Shown here: positions 16,665-27,300 of the stretch, in pieces
How the letters are laid out: each line of letters opens with the position of its first letter
Numbering within the stretch: the first letter of the stretch is position 1
Source of the DNA: Clostridia bacterium
Lineage (GTDB): Bacteria > Bacillota_A > Clostridia > Oscillospirales > CAG-272
Length of the DNA stretch: 64,000 bases
Reading direction: 5' to 3'
NCBI GenBank assembly: GCA_017462125.1
Contig: JAFTRQ010000133.1
Span: 22,361-86,360 of the forward strand
Notes under the pieces: generated by a model
The model's database searches: none
What the model was told of the DNA's origin: nothing
The model's input: only the letters and a program-made list of their open reading frames with translations
Program-made: the position numbers and the translations under genes

Positions 16665-17636
16665 TCACTTGGTGACCGCGCTTTTACTGCTTTCAAAATA
16701 ATTTTTCTTGGCTTCGCGAAACCTACCCGGAGACATCCCCTCGAGCCGTTTGAAGAATCGGTTGAAGTTGTTGTGGTCAGAAAAACCAAGCATCTCGCTG
16801 ATCTGCTGAAGCTTAAAATCGGTTTCGAGCAGAAGTCTGCGCGCTTGCTTTGCCTTGCGTATATCGATAAATTCCTTGGCGGATATTGAAAGATCGTTGC
16901 CGATGATGTTATTTAACTGTCTCGAGCTGATATTCAGATGCTCGGCAAGCTCTGCCACCGAGAACACACGGGATGGATTGTCCGCTATATACTTTTCAAG
17001 ATCGATCAGGCGCGCATCCTTAAGAGTTGCCGACTTATCTGCGCTTTGCTTTCTCTCATCCGGATATTCTTCAAAAACCGAACGAATGAGGTTGATCGTC
17101 AGTATGTTTAGGAGTAGCTTGACGTTTTGCGTGCAAAAGGATTTTCCGTCGTGAAATTCCTGCATGATCTGCTCGATCAAAGGGAATATATCGCTGGGCA
17201 AAGCAGCTTTTAGCGTGGTGATGGAGTCGAAGCGGGCGTTCAAGCGGCGGCCTTGCGCCGTGTCACGGCAGACAGGCTCAAAGGTAACGGCAAAGGTTTC
17301 GGCATCGGGAGTCAGTGCCTTCAGATAATGGTTTTGCTTGGGAGCGATCAATATATAGTTGCCTGCAGAGACGTCTGTCGGCTCCTGCTCCTCCTCGTGA
17401 TATTGCAGGGAGCCGTTCAGGATGCAATGCAGCTCAAAAAAGGAATGGGAATGCAAGCGGCTGTTGGGTCTGATCTTTAACTGACTTGAATAATGGATAT
17501 AACGGCACCAAAAGATCTGCAGATGAAAGTCCTCGGGCAGAGTGTTCTGATTCAGGATATCAAGTACGTTTGCCTGCTGCATTGCGTATTCGTAATAGGA
17601 AGGCTGCTTTTGCAGATAGCGTTTCTCATTTTGCAT
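16665..17636 (-). CDS. AraC-family transcriptional regulator (1)
   Basis: A 323-residue regulator with an N-terminal cupin sensor (HSHSFFELHCILNGSLQY at about 65-80; SAGNYILIAPKQNHY) and C-terminal double helix-turn-helix (about 215-315: FSVAELAEHLNISSRQLNN, KLQQISEMLGFSDHNNFNRFFK). It is transcribed divergently from the secreted-protein/sialidase/GH78 operon starting at 17892, its likely target. The ligand is probably a sugar from that substrate, by inference. Confidence 0.88.
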   Translation of the reverse strand: MQNEKRYLQKQPSYYEYAMQQANVLDILNQNTLPEDFHLQIFWCRYIHYSSQLKIRPNSRLHSHSFFELHCILNGSLQYHEEEQEPTDVSAGNYILIAPKQNHYLKALTPDAETFAVTFEPVCRDTAQGRRLNARFDSITTLKAALPSDIFPLIEQIMQEFHDGKSFCTQNVKLLLNILTINLIRSVFEEYPDERKQSADKSATLKDARLIDLEKYIADNPSRVFSVAELAEHLNISSRQLNNIIGNDLSISAKEFIDIRKAKQARRLLLETDFKLQQISEMLGFSDHNNFNRFFKRLEGMSPGRFREAKKNYFESSKSAVTK

Positions 17637-17793
17637 AGTGTATCCTCCGAACGGCGGGTTTTATATAAGTGTATCATAAACAGTTGATTATTACAAGTGC
17701 TTTTGCGTAAATCTATGCTTTTTTCTGCAAATTTGCTTTGTGAATTTTGATATGCGATTTCCGATATTGACATATTATTTTCTTAAAACGATA

Positions 17794-17822
17794 TTGAACA
17801 GCAATATAAAAACCGATATAAT
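17794..17822 (+). promoter_or_regulatory. Promoter of the secreted-protein/GH78 operon
   Basis: TTGAAC (17794-17799) and TATAAT (17817-17822) are 17 bp apart, about 70 bp before the start codon. Confidence 0.65.
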
Positions 17823-17891
17823 AAAGGTATAAAATCTACGTTTACGTAAAGACGAATCCTCGAGGAAGGGGAGCCTTGTGAGTGAGGCGCG

Positions 17892-18767
17892 GTGAAGGTG
17901 ATGAGAAAAATAGGTATTTGCGCGGTGGCGTGCTTGATGGCTTTTGCCGTGTTGCTTTCAAGCGTGTATTTTGTGTATGCGACGGATACCGAGCAGATAG
18001 ATGAAGCAAAGCTTGCAGAGCTGTTGATGGCAGACAGATTTGATTTTATGCTGCCAAGCGAGGAGCATACGAACCTTTTGCAATCTGCGGTAGAGCACAA
18101 GGGCTCCTTTGCCGATCTGACCAATCAAACGCGGATGCAGGTGCTTTACAACGAGGGCGGCAGGATCGATATCGGTGAAACGGCATATCTGACGTATAAG
18201 CTGACCAATCGCTCGTCCCGGACCTTGTCTATCGGTACGATGGTATATTTCCGTACCACGGGAGGCAATCTGTGCGCCTACGTGCTGATCCCTATGGTTT
18301 ACGATGCGCAGACGGGGGAAAGGCTGAATTACAAAACCTCGTATGAATATACGAGCGGGAAATACGTGCTTTCAAACGTGATGCCGACGGTCGAGATTCC
18401 CGCGGGGAAGGAAGTTTTCATAGCGATCCCATTTACAAGTGTAAATGATGCCCAGCGGTACGTTCCCGGAGTTGTGTTGGCTGATGATGAGAAATATTCC
18501 GCGGGTACAATGCCCACACGGGGTTGCCTTTGGTCCAATAATGCAGAGCGCACGGCATTGCTTGAGGAAAAGCTTGCCCGTGACGGTACAACGGATTGTT
18601 TACAAATGCAGTTTTCATCGGCGGCAACGGATGTGACAGCGCGGGAAACCGTACGTATAACGGAGATTACGATTTTTCGATCTCCGAGCTTTACGCGATC
18701 TCAAAAGAGGAGTATTATGCGCATGCTTACGATCCCAACAGGTGGGGATCTGAAACCGAAAGCATAA
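17892..18767 (+). CDS. Secreted protein, N-terminal part (frameshifted from 18596-20551)
   Basis: This frame opens with a signal peptide (MRKIGICAVACLMAFAVLL, cleavage probably after VYA), starting at GTG 17892 or ATG 17901. It continues with a beta-rich domain containing an IDIGETAYLTYKLTNRSS segment. The natural-looking sequence stops near 18590. After that this frame turns into low-quality sequence, while the frame at 18596 continues with sensible protein (NAVFIGGNGCDSAGNRTYNG). The simplest reading is a single ~885-codon gene broken by a one-base deletion or sequencing error around 18570-18600. The intact product would be a large secreted carbohydrate-related protein. Confidence 0.7.
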   Translation: MKVMRKIGICAVACLMAFAVLLSSVYFVYATDTEQIDEAKLAELLMADRFDFMLPSEEHTNLLQSAVEHKGSFADLTNQTRMQVLYNEGGRIDIGETAYLTYKLTNRSSRTLSIGTMVYFRTTGGNLCAYVLIPMVYDAQTGERLNYKTSYEYTSGKYVLSNVMPTVEIPAGKEVFIAIPFTSVNDAQRYVPGVVLADDEKYSAGTMPTRGCLWSNNAERTALLEEKLARDGTTDCLQMQFSSAATDVTARETVRITEITIFRSPSFTRSQKRSIMRMLTIPTGGDLKPKA

Positions 18768-20551
18768 GCGAGGAAAAGCCGCCTGTTGGGGAGGATGATG
18801 ACGGAATGAAATATACAACGGTCTCTCTGACCGACAGCGGTCTTGCAATCGCGCCGTCCTTTGACGTGAACGGCAACATTCTGAATCTTGTTTACGACCG
18901 CGATCGCTTTGATTACGTGGCGAAGACCTTTGCGGAGGACGGATTTGACCGCGTTTACGTGGTTACCACAAGGGGCGGTATTCCCGCGGCTTCCTCGGCA
19001 TCCAATCAATGGAATGATCCGGGTGACACCAAATATCATATTGCAGAATCGCTGATCCTTTCGGGGAACCTGAACTTTGAATTTTTGTATGCCTGTCATA
19101 AATACGGCCTTGAGGTAATTGCCGTTTATAAGCCTTATGAGGGCGGCGGTGTTTCAAAGGGAGCCGACGCGGATCTGTCAAATTCGCTGTATTATGAGGG
19201 AACGGTAGGCGGCTATTGGACGGGCTACGATGCCTTTATATCCTCCCATCCCGAGATGCGGTTGAGCCGAAAGGAAAATGCGGCGGAGGATGCCATTGTC
19301 AACGATACGGTCACGAAGATTGAGGCGGCGTTTATTGTGAGCGACTTCAGCTTCAAGGTTTGGACGGGCGGATTGCGGCAGGTTGCCGTCAACGATCTGA
19401 ACAAATCCGATATCAAGCTGTACGTCAGCAAGAACAATCTTGATTATGAGGAATACAGCGGGGAATATACCGTAAGCTTTGCTGTCGAAAAGAGGCCTTA
19501 TTATAATGAAAACGGTTGGCCTCTTTTCAATAAAGACGTGAAATGCCTTGTTGCGAGCATTGAGGGGATTGAGATCGGGGCGGAGTATCAGTATATGGCG
19601 CTGACGATGGAGGATAAGACAGATCGTTATATTATCCCGCAGTCTATGATCAATATTTATAATACCAAGGGCGAGTGCTTGCCCTCTACCGTAGGGACCT
19701 CGGTGAGATACAAGGCGGGCATGACAAGCCGTCCCGAGGGATATATTTGGGGCGCGGAGGATATCATCCGCGGAACGGAGAAGGATGCGCTCAAGTATTT
19801 TGCCGCGTGGGGCTTTGAATTTGACCTTGACGGCATCGGCGTGAACAACGACAGCGCGTACATCAATTCCTATCTTTTCGGAATCGCGCGCGGCAATTTC
19901 AAATATGCAAAGGGATTGCTTTGCGAAGCATATCCCGAGGTCAGAGAATATTGGCTCAGTGAGGTGCAGAACCTTTTGAATCTTGGATATGACGGCATCG
20001 AGATCCGTTTGCAGGCACATTCGTCGATGATCGCAGATTATGCGTATTACGGATTTAATGAGCCGATGATGGAGGCTTATATCGAAAAGTACGGCACGGA
20101 TCCCAGAGAAGAAGAGGGTGTTTCCAAGGAGACCGCTTATCGCATCGCCTGCCTGCGCGGAGAGTTCTTTATGGATTTTATGACCGAGGCTTTCAAAATG
20201 ACCCATGATGCGGGAAAGACCTTTGGATTCCAGATGCGTTCGGCGATGATCGACGATTCAATGGACGTGGTGATGAATACCTCGCTCCATCAGATGTTCT
20301 GCTGGGCGATGCCAAAGATCGTTGTGGATTGGAAGGCGGCCGTTGACGGCAGTGATATTGTTTTGATCAAGGATTATGTTTACGGAAGCTATAACAGCGA
20401 GGTTGCGAAGGCCATCCGTCAATATGCGACTAATGCGGAGAAGCAGGTTTTGATCATGGCATACGAAGAGTGTGGAGCGGACGAGGCTTTTGTGAAAGAA
20501 GCCTTGGCGGATCTGCTGAACGGCGGAGTCGTGGCGGATTTTTCGAAATAA
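18596..20551 (+). CDS. Secreted TIM-barrel-like putative glycosidase, C-terminal part after frameshift
   Basis: This 651-residue frame is the downstream part of the gene begun at 17892; its nominal start is TTG without a ribosome binding site. It begins with the end of a beta-sandwich (YDFSISELYAIS). The rest reads as a TIM barrel with segments such as RFDYVAKTFAEDGFDRVYVVT, FAAWGFEFDLDGIGV, LNLGYDGIEIRLQAH and QVLIMAYEECG. Acidic residues at strand ends (DGIEIR, EECG) are glycosidase-like, but the family is not recognised with confidence; GHL10-like groups are possible. It is followed 27 bp later by a sialidase-like gene and a GH78 gene. Confidence 0.7.
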   Translation: MFTNAVFIGGNGCDSAGNRTYNGDYDFSISELYAISKEEYYAHAYDPNRWGSETESISEEKPPVGEDDDGMKYTTVSLTDSGLAIAPSFDVNGNILNLVYDRDRFDYVAKTFAEDGFDRVYVVTTRGGIPAASSASNQWNDPGDTKYHIAESLILSGNLNFEFLYACHKYGLEVIAVYKPYEGGGVSKGADADLSNSLYYEGTVGGYWTGYDAFISSHPEMRLSRKENAAEDAIVNDTVTKIEAAFIVSDFSFKVWTGGLRQVAVNDLNKSDIKLYVSKNNLDYEEYSGEYTVSFAVEKRPYYNENGWPLFNKDVKCLVASIEGIEIGAEYQYMALTMEDKTDRYIIPQSMINIYNTKGECLPSTVGTSVRYKAGMTSRPEGYIWGAEDIIRGTEKDALKYFAAWGFEFDLDGIGVNNDSAYINSYLFGIARGNFKYAKGLLCEAYPEVREYWLSEVQNLLNLGYDGIEIRLQAHSSMIADYAYYGFNEPMMEAYIEKYGTDPREEEGVSKETAYRIACLRGEFFMDFMTEAFKMTHDAGKTFGFQMRSAMIDDSMDVVMNTSLHQMFCWAMPKIVVDWKAAVDGSDIVLIKDYVYGSYNSEVAKAIRQYATNAEKQVLIMAYEECGADEAFVKEALADLLNGGVVADFSK

Positions 20552-20578
20552 ATTGACACGGAGAAGGGTTGGAAGAAT

Positions 20579-21553
20579 ATGAGAATCAAAAGAATTACAA
20601 AAGAGTTTATATTTGATGAGCTGAATGCCCGAGTAGCCTCGGTACATGCATCCACAATTGTCAAGCTGAAAAACGGAGACCTTGTTGCCGCATGGTTTGG
20701 CGGTACGCGTGAGCATAACCGCGACGTGCGCATTTGGGTATCCTTGCGACACGATGGCGAATGGATGCCGCCTTATATGATTGACGACGGCATGGACGTG
20801 GCGCATTGGAATCCCGTTTTGTTTGTGAACGGACGCGATGAGCTTTGTCTGTATTACAAGGTTGGAGAGGAAATCAGCAATTGGCAGACCTTTATTGCCA
20901 AGTCAGCCGACGGAGGCAGAAGCTTTGGAGATATCAGGGAATTGGTTCCCGGAGACGTTGGCGGAAGAGGGCCTGTGAAAAATAAGCCCATCAGGCTTTC
21001 CAACGGAACAATCGTAGCTCCCGCCTCCAATGAGGAAGGCGATTGGTATGCTTTTATGGATATTTCCGAGGACGACGGAGAGAGTTGGAGCGCCGTGAAG
21101 ATCGAAAAGCCCGAGGAGCCTTATACGAAGCAGAAGCTTTTTATGATCCAACCCACTCTGTGGGAAGAGCCCGCGGGTCACGTCCACGCACTGATGCGCA
21201 CGACACGGGGATACGCCTACAGAACCGATTCCTGCGATTTCGGAAAAACCTGGTGCACCTCCTACATTTCCACTGTACCCAACAACAACAGCGGCCTTGA
21301 TCTTGTCAGAATGGAGGACGGCACGGTGGCACTTGTCAGCAATCCCGTATCGGCAGGTTGGGGCGGAAACCGTACACCGCTGACGCTTGCGTTCTCCGAC
21401 GATAACGGCCTGACCTTCACAAAGGTCGCAACGCTTGAGGACCGCAGGGGAGAATACTCCTATCCCTCGATCATTGTGGACGGTAAAACGCTTTACGTTA
21501 CCTTTACGTACGACCGCAAGACGATCGCCTTTGTTGAGGTAGAATGCTATTGA
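20579..21553 (+). CDS. Exo-alpha-sialidase-like protein with Asp-box repeats
   Basis: A 324-residue six-bladed-propeller type protein without signal peptide. Asp-box motifs (SxDxGxxW/F) are seen as SADGGRSF, SEDDGESW, CDFGKTW and SDDNGLTF. An N-terminal ASTIVKLKNGDLVAAWFGGT block matches the sialidase (BNR) family. Some relatives cleave uronic acid-rhamnose linkages rather than sialic acid. The neighbouring GH78 rhamnosidase (2-bp gap) makes a rhamnose-linked substrate as likely as sialic acid. No complete arginine triad can be confirmed by eye. Confidence 0.8.
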   Translation: MRIKRITKEFIFDELNARVASVHASTIVKLKNGDLVAAWFGGTREHNRDVRIWVSLRHDGEWMPPYMIDDGMDVAHWNPVLFVNGRDELCLYYKVGEEISNWQTFIAKSADGGRSFGDIRELVPGDVGGRGPVKNKPIRLSNGTIVAPASNEEGDWYAFMDISEDDGESWSAVKIEKPEEPYTKQKLFMIQPTLWEEPAGHVHALMRTTRGYAYRTDSCDFGKTWCTSYISTVPNNNSGLDLVRMEDGTVALVSNPVSAGWGGNRTPLTLAFSDDNGLTFTKVATLEDRRGEYSYPSIIVDGKTLYVTFTYDRKTIAFVEVECY

Positions 21554-21554
21554 T

Positions 21555-24218
21555 ATGAAGAATTTGACAGATAATAAGCTGCTTGTTTTTTGCGAGACCT
21601 TAAAGGATCCCATAGGGATCGATAATCTCCGTCCGCGCTTTTCGTGGCATCCCGATTCAGAACGTGAGCTTGCACCTCAAAAGAATTATCATATTCGCGT
21701 ATTTGACGGTGAGATATGCGTTTGGGACAGCGGTGAGGTGGAGAGCGAAGAAAACGTTGCGGTAAGCTATGACGGAGGTTTGCTCCACAGCTTTCGGGAA
21801 TACCGATTCACGGTCAGCGGTGTCTTGACGGACAACTCTCTTTATACGGGTGAGGGACGTTTTGAAATGGGCATTCTTTCAAGAGAGGCTTGGCAGGGCG
21901 AATTTTTGTGTCATCCCGCCTTTGAGCAGCGTCGCTCTCCCGTGTTTGTTTCTCGCCTGCGTATTGAAAAAAAGGTCAAGAAAGCCCGTGCGTATTTTTG
22001 CGGGTTGGGGTATGGAGAGCTTTATATCAACGGTCAAAAGACCGACGACAGCCTGCTTGATCCCGCTTGGACGGATTACACCGAACGAGTGCTGTATCGC
22101 ACGCTTGACGTGACCGACAAGCTTGAAGCTGGCGAAAACAAGCTCCGCATTTTGTTGGGAGACGGTTGGATGGGGCATAATCACAAGTATTTTGAGGCCT
22201 CCCGCAAGCCTCCGCTCCCTTGGTATCACGAGCCTTGCTTCCTTTTGAATCTTCGGGTCGAATATGAGGACGGCGAAGTGTTTACCTTCGTTCCCGATGA
22301 AAACAGCTGCCGAGTGAATTATAGCGAGATCCTGTCGCAGAATCTGTTCGACGGCGAGGTGTACGATGCCTGTCGCGCAAAGGAGCTTGCGCTCTCCGAG
22401 GGAGGCGAGCTTTTGGAGGTTGACGGCTGGTTGAAGCCCCAAGTTACACAGATCGGGGCGCGCCTTTCCGCACAGATCATGCCTCCCATCAAGGAGACCG
22501 AGGTTATCCGTCCGATACACGTTGCATCTACCGACTCCTCAACTTATACAGTAGATGTGGGCATCAATTTTGCGGGCGTTGTCCGTATTCGCGTGATGGG
22601 TGTGAAGGGCAGCTCGGTACAGTTTCGTCATACGGAGGTTGCAAGAGAAGACGGCACGGTCAACGGGGAAAATTTGCGGTATGCGCAAGCCTGCGACACC
22701 TATATTCTTTCCGGCGAGAGTGAAGGAGAGGTCTATATGCCGCGCTTCACCTATCACGGCTTTCGCTTTGTCGAGGTCAAGCTCATCGGCAGAGTGAAGA
22801 TCCTTGAGATCGAAGGCGTGCGGCTCAACAGCGCGGTGGAGCGCATCGGCTTCTTTTCCTGTGACGATCCGATGCTCAACGATATTTACCGTATGCTGAT
22901 CAATACCGAGATCAACAATCTCCATTCACTTCCCACCGATTGCCCGCAAAGAGACGAGCGGTTGGCTTGGCTGAACGATGCTATGATGCGACTTGAGCAG
23001 AACGTGATGAATTTTGATTCGCAGCTCTTTTTTGAAAAGTGGTTGCGGGATATGCGCGATACTCAGCAGAAGATCGGCACGGGTGCCGTGCCCGACACTT
23101 GCCCTTATTATTACGGCCTTTCTCCTGCCCGTTGGAACGCTTCCGTGTTCGTGGCTCTGCCTTACGCTCTGTACCTCTATTACGGAGATCGCAGGACGGT
23201 GGAGGAGCATTGGGATTCGATCCTTTGGTATATGGAGTTTCAGCGCAGTAAGCTGACTGATGACGGCTTGATCGATGAATTTTACGTTGGAGAATGGTGT
23301 CCTCCTATGAAGGACAGTATTCTGGAGGACAAGCAAAGCGCGTTTGCAAGAGATATAAAGAATCAGTTGGCTACAAGCTGCTTCTATTATCTTGAGTGCG
23401 TAATGTGTCAGCGAATGGCTATTCTGTTGGGACGATCAGAGCAGGCAAAGGCTTTCCGAGAGAGCGCGGAGCGTGTAAAGCAGGCCATCAACGCAAAGTA
23501 TTTTGACAGAGAGAAGGGGGCTTACGTTCCCGAATGTCAGGGCAACACCATCCTGCCTCTGTATCTTGGCATCGTTCCCGAGGAATACGAGTCCGCGGTG
23601 GCGCAAAAGCTGAGAACCTACGTTGTGGAAAAGGACGGTTACCACATTTCCACGGGAAGTCACACGACGCGCTTTCTGTTCGAAACGCTGACAAAGATCG
23701 GAAGCACCGATCTTGCGCTTGAAATGCTGCGCGTGAAAAGTTACCCAAGCTTTGGTTATATGCTTGAAAACGGAGCGACGTCTCTGTGGGAAAGATGGGA
23801 AAAATCCTTTGGCTTTATGACCTCTCATAACCATCCCATGTCGGGCGGCTTCGGTGTTTGGTTTTTGAAGGTGCTCGGAGGCATCCGTGTGGACACCGAG
23901 GAGGGGCAGGGCACCGTACTGATTGCGCCTCACGTGCCGAAAAAGCTGAAGAGCGTCCGGTGCAAGCGCCGATTCCGAAACGGTGTGGCAGTTTGCAATT
24001 GGTACAAGACTGACGGAGAGCTTCATTTTGACATTAAGGTCCCTTGGAACACGAGAGCGGAGGCTCAGTTGCCTCTTGACGGCGCAAGGCTGTCTGACGT
24101 TGAGATCAACGGAGAAAGGCTCGACGCATCGGCACACCGATACAGCATAACTGACGGCTTGCTTCGGATAGAGTCCGTTTCGGGATATTTACACGTCAGA
24201 ATCAAAAACGGTTCATAA
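21555..24218 (+). CDS. Alpha-L-rhamnosidase, GH78
   Basis: An 887-residue enzyme of the bacterial alpha-L-rhamnosidase family, releasing terminal L-rhamnose from glycans or glycosides. It opens with a fibronectin-like domain (LRPRFSWHPDS) and a sugar-binding beta-sandwich (YFCGLGYGELYINGQ, DPAWTDYTERVLYRTLDV). An alpha/alpha-barrel follows, with the GH78 motif DCPQRDER at 462-469 (acidic cluster with general acid E468) and E746 in ATSLWERW. No signal peptide, so it is probably cytoplasmic. It is the last gene of the operon and ends at a strong hairpin. Confidence 0.92.
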   Translation: MKNLTDNKLLVFCETLKDPIGIDNLRPRFSWHPDSERELAPQKNYHIRVFDGEICVWDSGEVESEENVAVSYDGGLLHSFREYRFTVSGVLTDNSLYTGEGRFEMGILSREAWQGEFLCHPAFEQRRSPVFVSRLRIEKKVKKARAYFCGLGYGELYINGQKTDDSLLDPAWTDYTERVLYRTLDVTDKLEAGENKLRILLGDGWMGHNHKYFEASRKPPLPWYHEPCFLLNLRVEYEDGEVFTFVPDENSCRVNYSEILSQNLFDGEVYDACRAKELALSEGGELLEVDGWLKPQVTQIGARLSAQIMPPIKETEVIRPIHVASTDSSTYTVDVGINFAGVVRIRVMGVKGSSVQFRHTEVAREDGTVNGENLRYAQACDTYILSGESEGEVYMPRFTYHGFRFVEVKLIGRVKILEIEGVRLNSAVERIGFFSCDDPMLNDIYRMLINTEINNLHSLPTDCPQRDERLAWLNDAMMRLEQNVMNFDSQLFFEKWLRDMRDTQQKIGTGAVPDTCPYYYGLSPARWNASVFVALPYALYLYYGDRRTVEEHWDSILWYMEFQRSKLTDDGLIDEFYVGEWCPPMKDSILEDKQSAFARDIKNQLATSCFYYLECVMCQRMAILLGRSEQAKAFRESAERVKQAINAKYFDREKGAYVPECQGNTILPLYLGIVPEEYESAVAQKLRTYVVEKDGYHISTGSHTTRFLFETLTKIGSTDLALEMLRVKSYPSFGYMLENGATSLWERWEKSFGFMTSHNHPMSGGFGVWFLKVLGGIRVDTEEGQGTVLIAPHVPKKLKSVRCKRRFRNGVAVCNWYKTDGELHFDIKVPWNTRAEAQLPLDGARLSDVEINGERLDASAHRYSITDGLLRIESVSGYLHVRIKNGS

Positions 24219-24240
24219 TATACCTTTAACAAAGCACCCA

Positions 24241-24283
24241 AAGGGGCTGTCTCATAGCGTTTTTAGCTATGAGACAGCCCCTT
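24241..24283. terminator. Convergent bidirectional terminator
   Basis: An 18-bp perfect stem (24241-24258 with 24266-24283) around the loop GTTTTTA. It lies between the end of the GH78 gene and the convergent lipoprotein gene, and has A/T ends on both strands. Confidence 0.85.
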
Positions 24284-24307
24284 TATAATCAATGAAATCC
24301 GAACGGA

Positions 24308-27300
24308 TCATTCTGCGGCTGCAACCTGCACGTTCGTGACGTGTAGGATGATGCAGAGTGTGTCGGTGTCTGATGCGGGAATCGCGGCGAAGGTGACCTC
24401 AACGGTCTCGCCTGCATAGGCTGAAAGATCGGCATACAATCCGTTGACCGATGCGCCGCCGCCCACCGTGCCTTGGAAGCTGCAGTTTTTGGCGGATGCC
24501 TCAAGGTCTGCAAACGTATAACCGTCCAAGCGGCTTGATGCCGATGAAAGATGATCCGTCAAGCCGTTCATTACGTCGGTTCCACCCTTTGTGTAAATGG
24601 CATCATTCCAGGTTTTGCCTCCGTCGGCAGACCAAACGTATTTTGCAATACCTCCGTCTGCAACAGCCCAGCCTGTGAAGATCAGCTGATGACCGTTGAC
24701 CGTGGATACGCCGTAGTCGAGGACGTCGGGAGCCTTCAGCGAGCTTGCTCCTACGTTGGTGAGCCTTTGCTCATCACCGATGCCCCAGCCGTTGATCATA
24801 TCGATGCACGCGGCATATTTTACCTTTGATTCCGAATAGCCCGATTCGGGATCGATATACTGCGACAAGGGCTGCTTGCCGTCGCCGCTTTCCGCAACCT
24901 CCTCACCGGTCTTTACGTCAAAGTAGGTGCGTGTGCTTCCTCCTGTGACCACGGTTACGGTGTTCATATCGCTGTTTTGCGTCAGGATATCCTCAAAGCT
25001 TGCGCACATACCCACGTATGCGATATCGACGTAAGAGGATTTGCTTCTGATTCCGCTGAAGAAGTCGAATCTGAGATAGCTTGCGTAATATTTGCCGTCG
25101 CTGTCGGTTTTGAAGGTGGGGTGATTTTCCTTTGAGACGTCGATTACGATAACGTGCCAGATGCCGTCGTTTTTTAAGTCGTAGCAGTAGATCTGATCAC
25201 CGTCCGTAGCTCTCGTGTTCTCGGTGCTTGTGAATATCTCAAAGCAGCCTGCAGCCTCGGTGTTCGTAGTGGGGATGCGGTATTTGATCACCACGTACTG
25301 TCCCGACTCGGTCTTCGCATCGGCAGTATATACGGTGGAATGTCCTTCGGTGTCCTTGGCGTTGCCGAATACGCGCAGGAAGCTGACTCCGTCCTCTTCA
25401 AGCATTGTAAGGCCTCCCACACCCTTAGCACCCTCCAATCTGATCTGCAGCTTGGAAGGAGAGCAATAGACGTTCAGGGGAGCATTCTCTTCTTCGGCAG
25501 GATCCTTTTCGGGCCATCCCGCAAAGGGCTCGGAGGCTGTAATACGGAAGGTCCTTGTCTGATCTCCCGTGAGAGTTGTTACGAAGGAGTAGGAGAAGGT
25601 GCCATCGCCGTCGTAATGAACCATATAGCCGTCGTAATCGTTGGTATTTGCAAGCGAATCGGGGGTGTTGGAGTTCAGAACGCAAGTGACCCACTCGCCG
25701 TTGACCTTTTCCTCGATCACGGGAACTGTCAGCAGGTCGAAGCCGTAGATCCTTGTAACCACGTTGTTTTCACCGCCCGAAAGGGTAAATTCCGCACTCT
25801 TACCGTTGGTGGTGCGAATCTTGGGAAGATATACGCTGTCCATCACGGTGCAATTGCTGATGGGAGTAGCCTTCAAGGGGTCGAGAAGGGTGTTTTCTCT
25901 GACGTCTCGCACGTTTTGATCGGGTGCCTTTCCGTTTGAGCCGTCATACACCGATTCCTGAGAGCCCCAAGGCATCAGGATCGCGTTGATCGTGATCTTG
26001 TCACCCTTTTTCAAGGTGACGCTGTCAAGATTGAGCGAGAGATAAAGCCTCTCGTTTTTGTTTGTGACGATGAAGGCTGCATCGCTTTCCTTGCCGCCGA
26101 TGACGATCGAATGATTGTAGATCAGGAAGGAAAGGTTTACGTAGCCGTTTGCGTTGGTGTAATCGGGAACGTAGAAGAAGTCGAAGTAGGGGCACTGATC
26201 ACCGAGAACGTAGGATGCCTCCTGTCCTGCTGCCATTGCGTCAACCACAACGGATTGGTTGCTTTCGTTAAGGTAGCCAACCTTTTTGTAGGTTGATCCC
26301 GTGCCTGTTTGTCTGACGGAGTAGAAGCTGAAGTCCTTTTTGAAATCGGCAAAGCTGATATCCTCCAGCACCTCATACTCCATAATGTAATAGGTTCGGT
26401 TCTCGTCGGTCTGCGGCATCTCCATATGGGTGTACGTGACCTTGATCCTGCCGTCGTCGGAAAGATACTGCATATCGACCTCGGCATACGTAGGACCGTG
26501 AGAGCTTATGCTGTTACCAACATTTTGCGTAGCGGAATAGATTCCGTCCGCATCGGTGTATTGCAGGAAGTAATGATGTCCTCCCAGGGTGTGCTGAGGC
26601 TGATCCTTCCACAGGGGAGCGGACATTGCTCGGTGGTCGGGCAGACCGGGGCCGATATCCGCAAAGGGGACGATACAGTTACTTTCCGTAACACCCGTGG
26701 AGAGATGATAATAGGGGTAGAAATACTGAATGGAGGAGATCTGCTTCAATGGGTACTGTCCCCAATTCTGGTACAGATTGACCACGGTGTAGCTCTTTTC
26801 CTCGCCAGCCTTCAGTACCATGGGGAAGTAGGCTTCACCGTAAGAGGGCTCGTCGAGATTGTATAGATTGCTCTCTCCGTCTCCCACGAAGTTTTTACAT
26901 ACCTCTACGGGTATGGGGAGAAGCATTTTTTGTCCGTCAAGCAGGACGGCGCATTCAAGACCGCCCGAGGTGGTGTAGGAGGAAAAATACATCTTTCTGT
27001 CAAGCGTATCTCCCGTAACGGTAAAGCTTACCTTGTATTGCTTGTTGGGGCTCTTGTAATATGCCGTTCCGAAGTTTGTGCCGCTCAGGTTGAAAACGTA
27101 TTTACCTCGGAGTGCGTCGTATCCTGCAAAGGAGGCGTTTGTGGAGCCATCGGTGTGGACCTTGATGTTTTCGGCTGTAAGCGGATGTCTTTCGGCCTCT
27201 GCTTCATTGAGAAATTTTGTGAAATCGTGAGTTGGATCGGTATAGATCCGCTGGCTGATGTAAAAGTCGTTGGCATTATTCGTGCCGGTCTTGGAGGGGA

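Noticed and set aside
18570..18600. Programmed -1 frameshift site in the secreted gene
   Set aside because: No X-XXY-YYZ slippery heptamer with a downstream structure is apparent; a one-base deletion or sequencing error is simpler.
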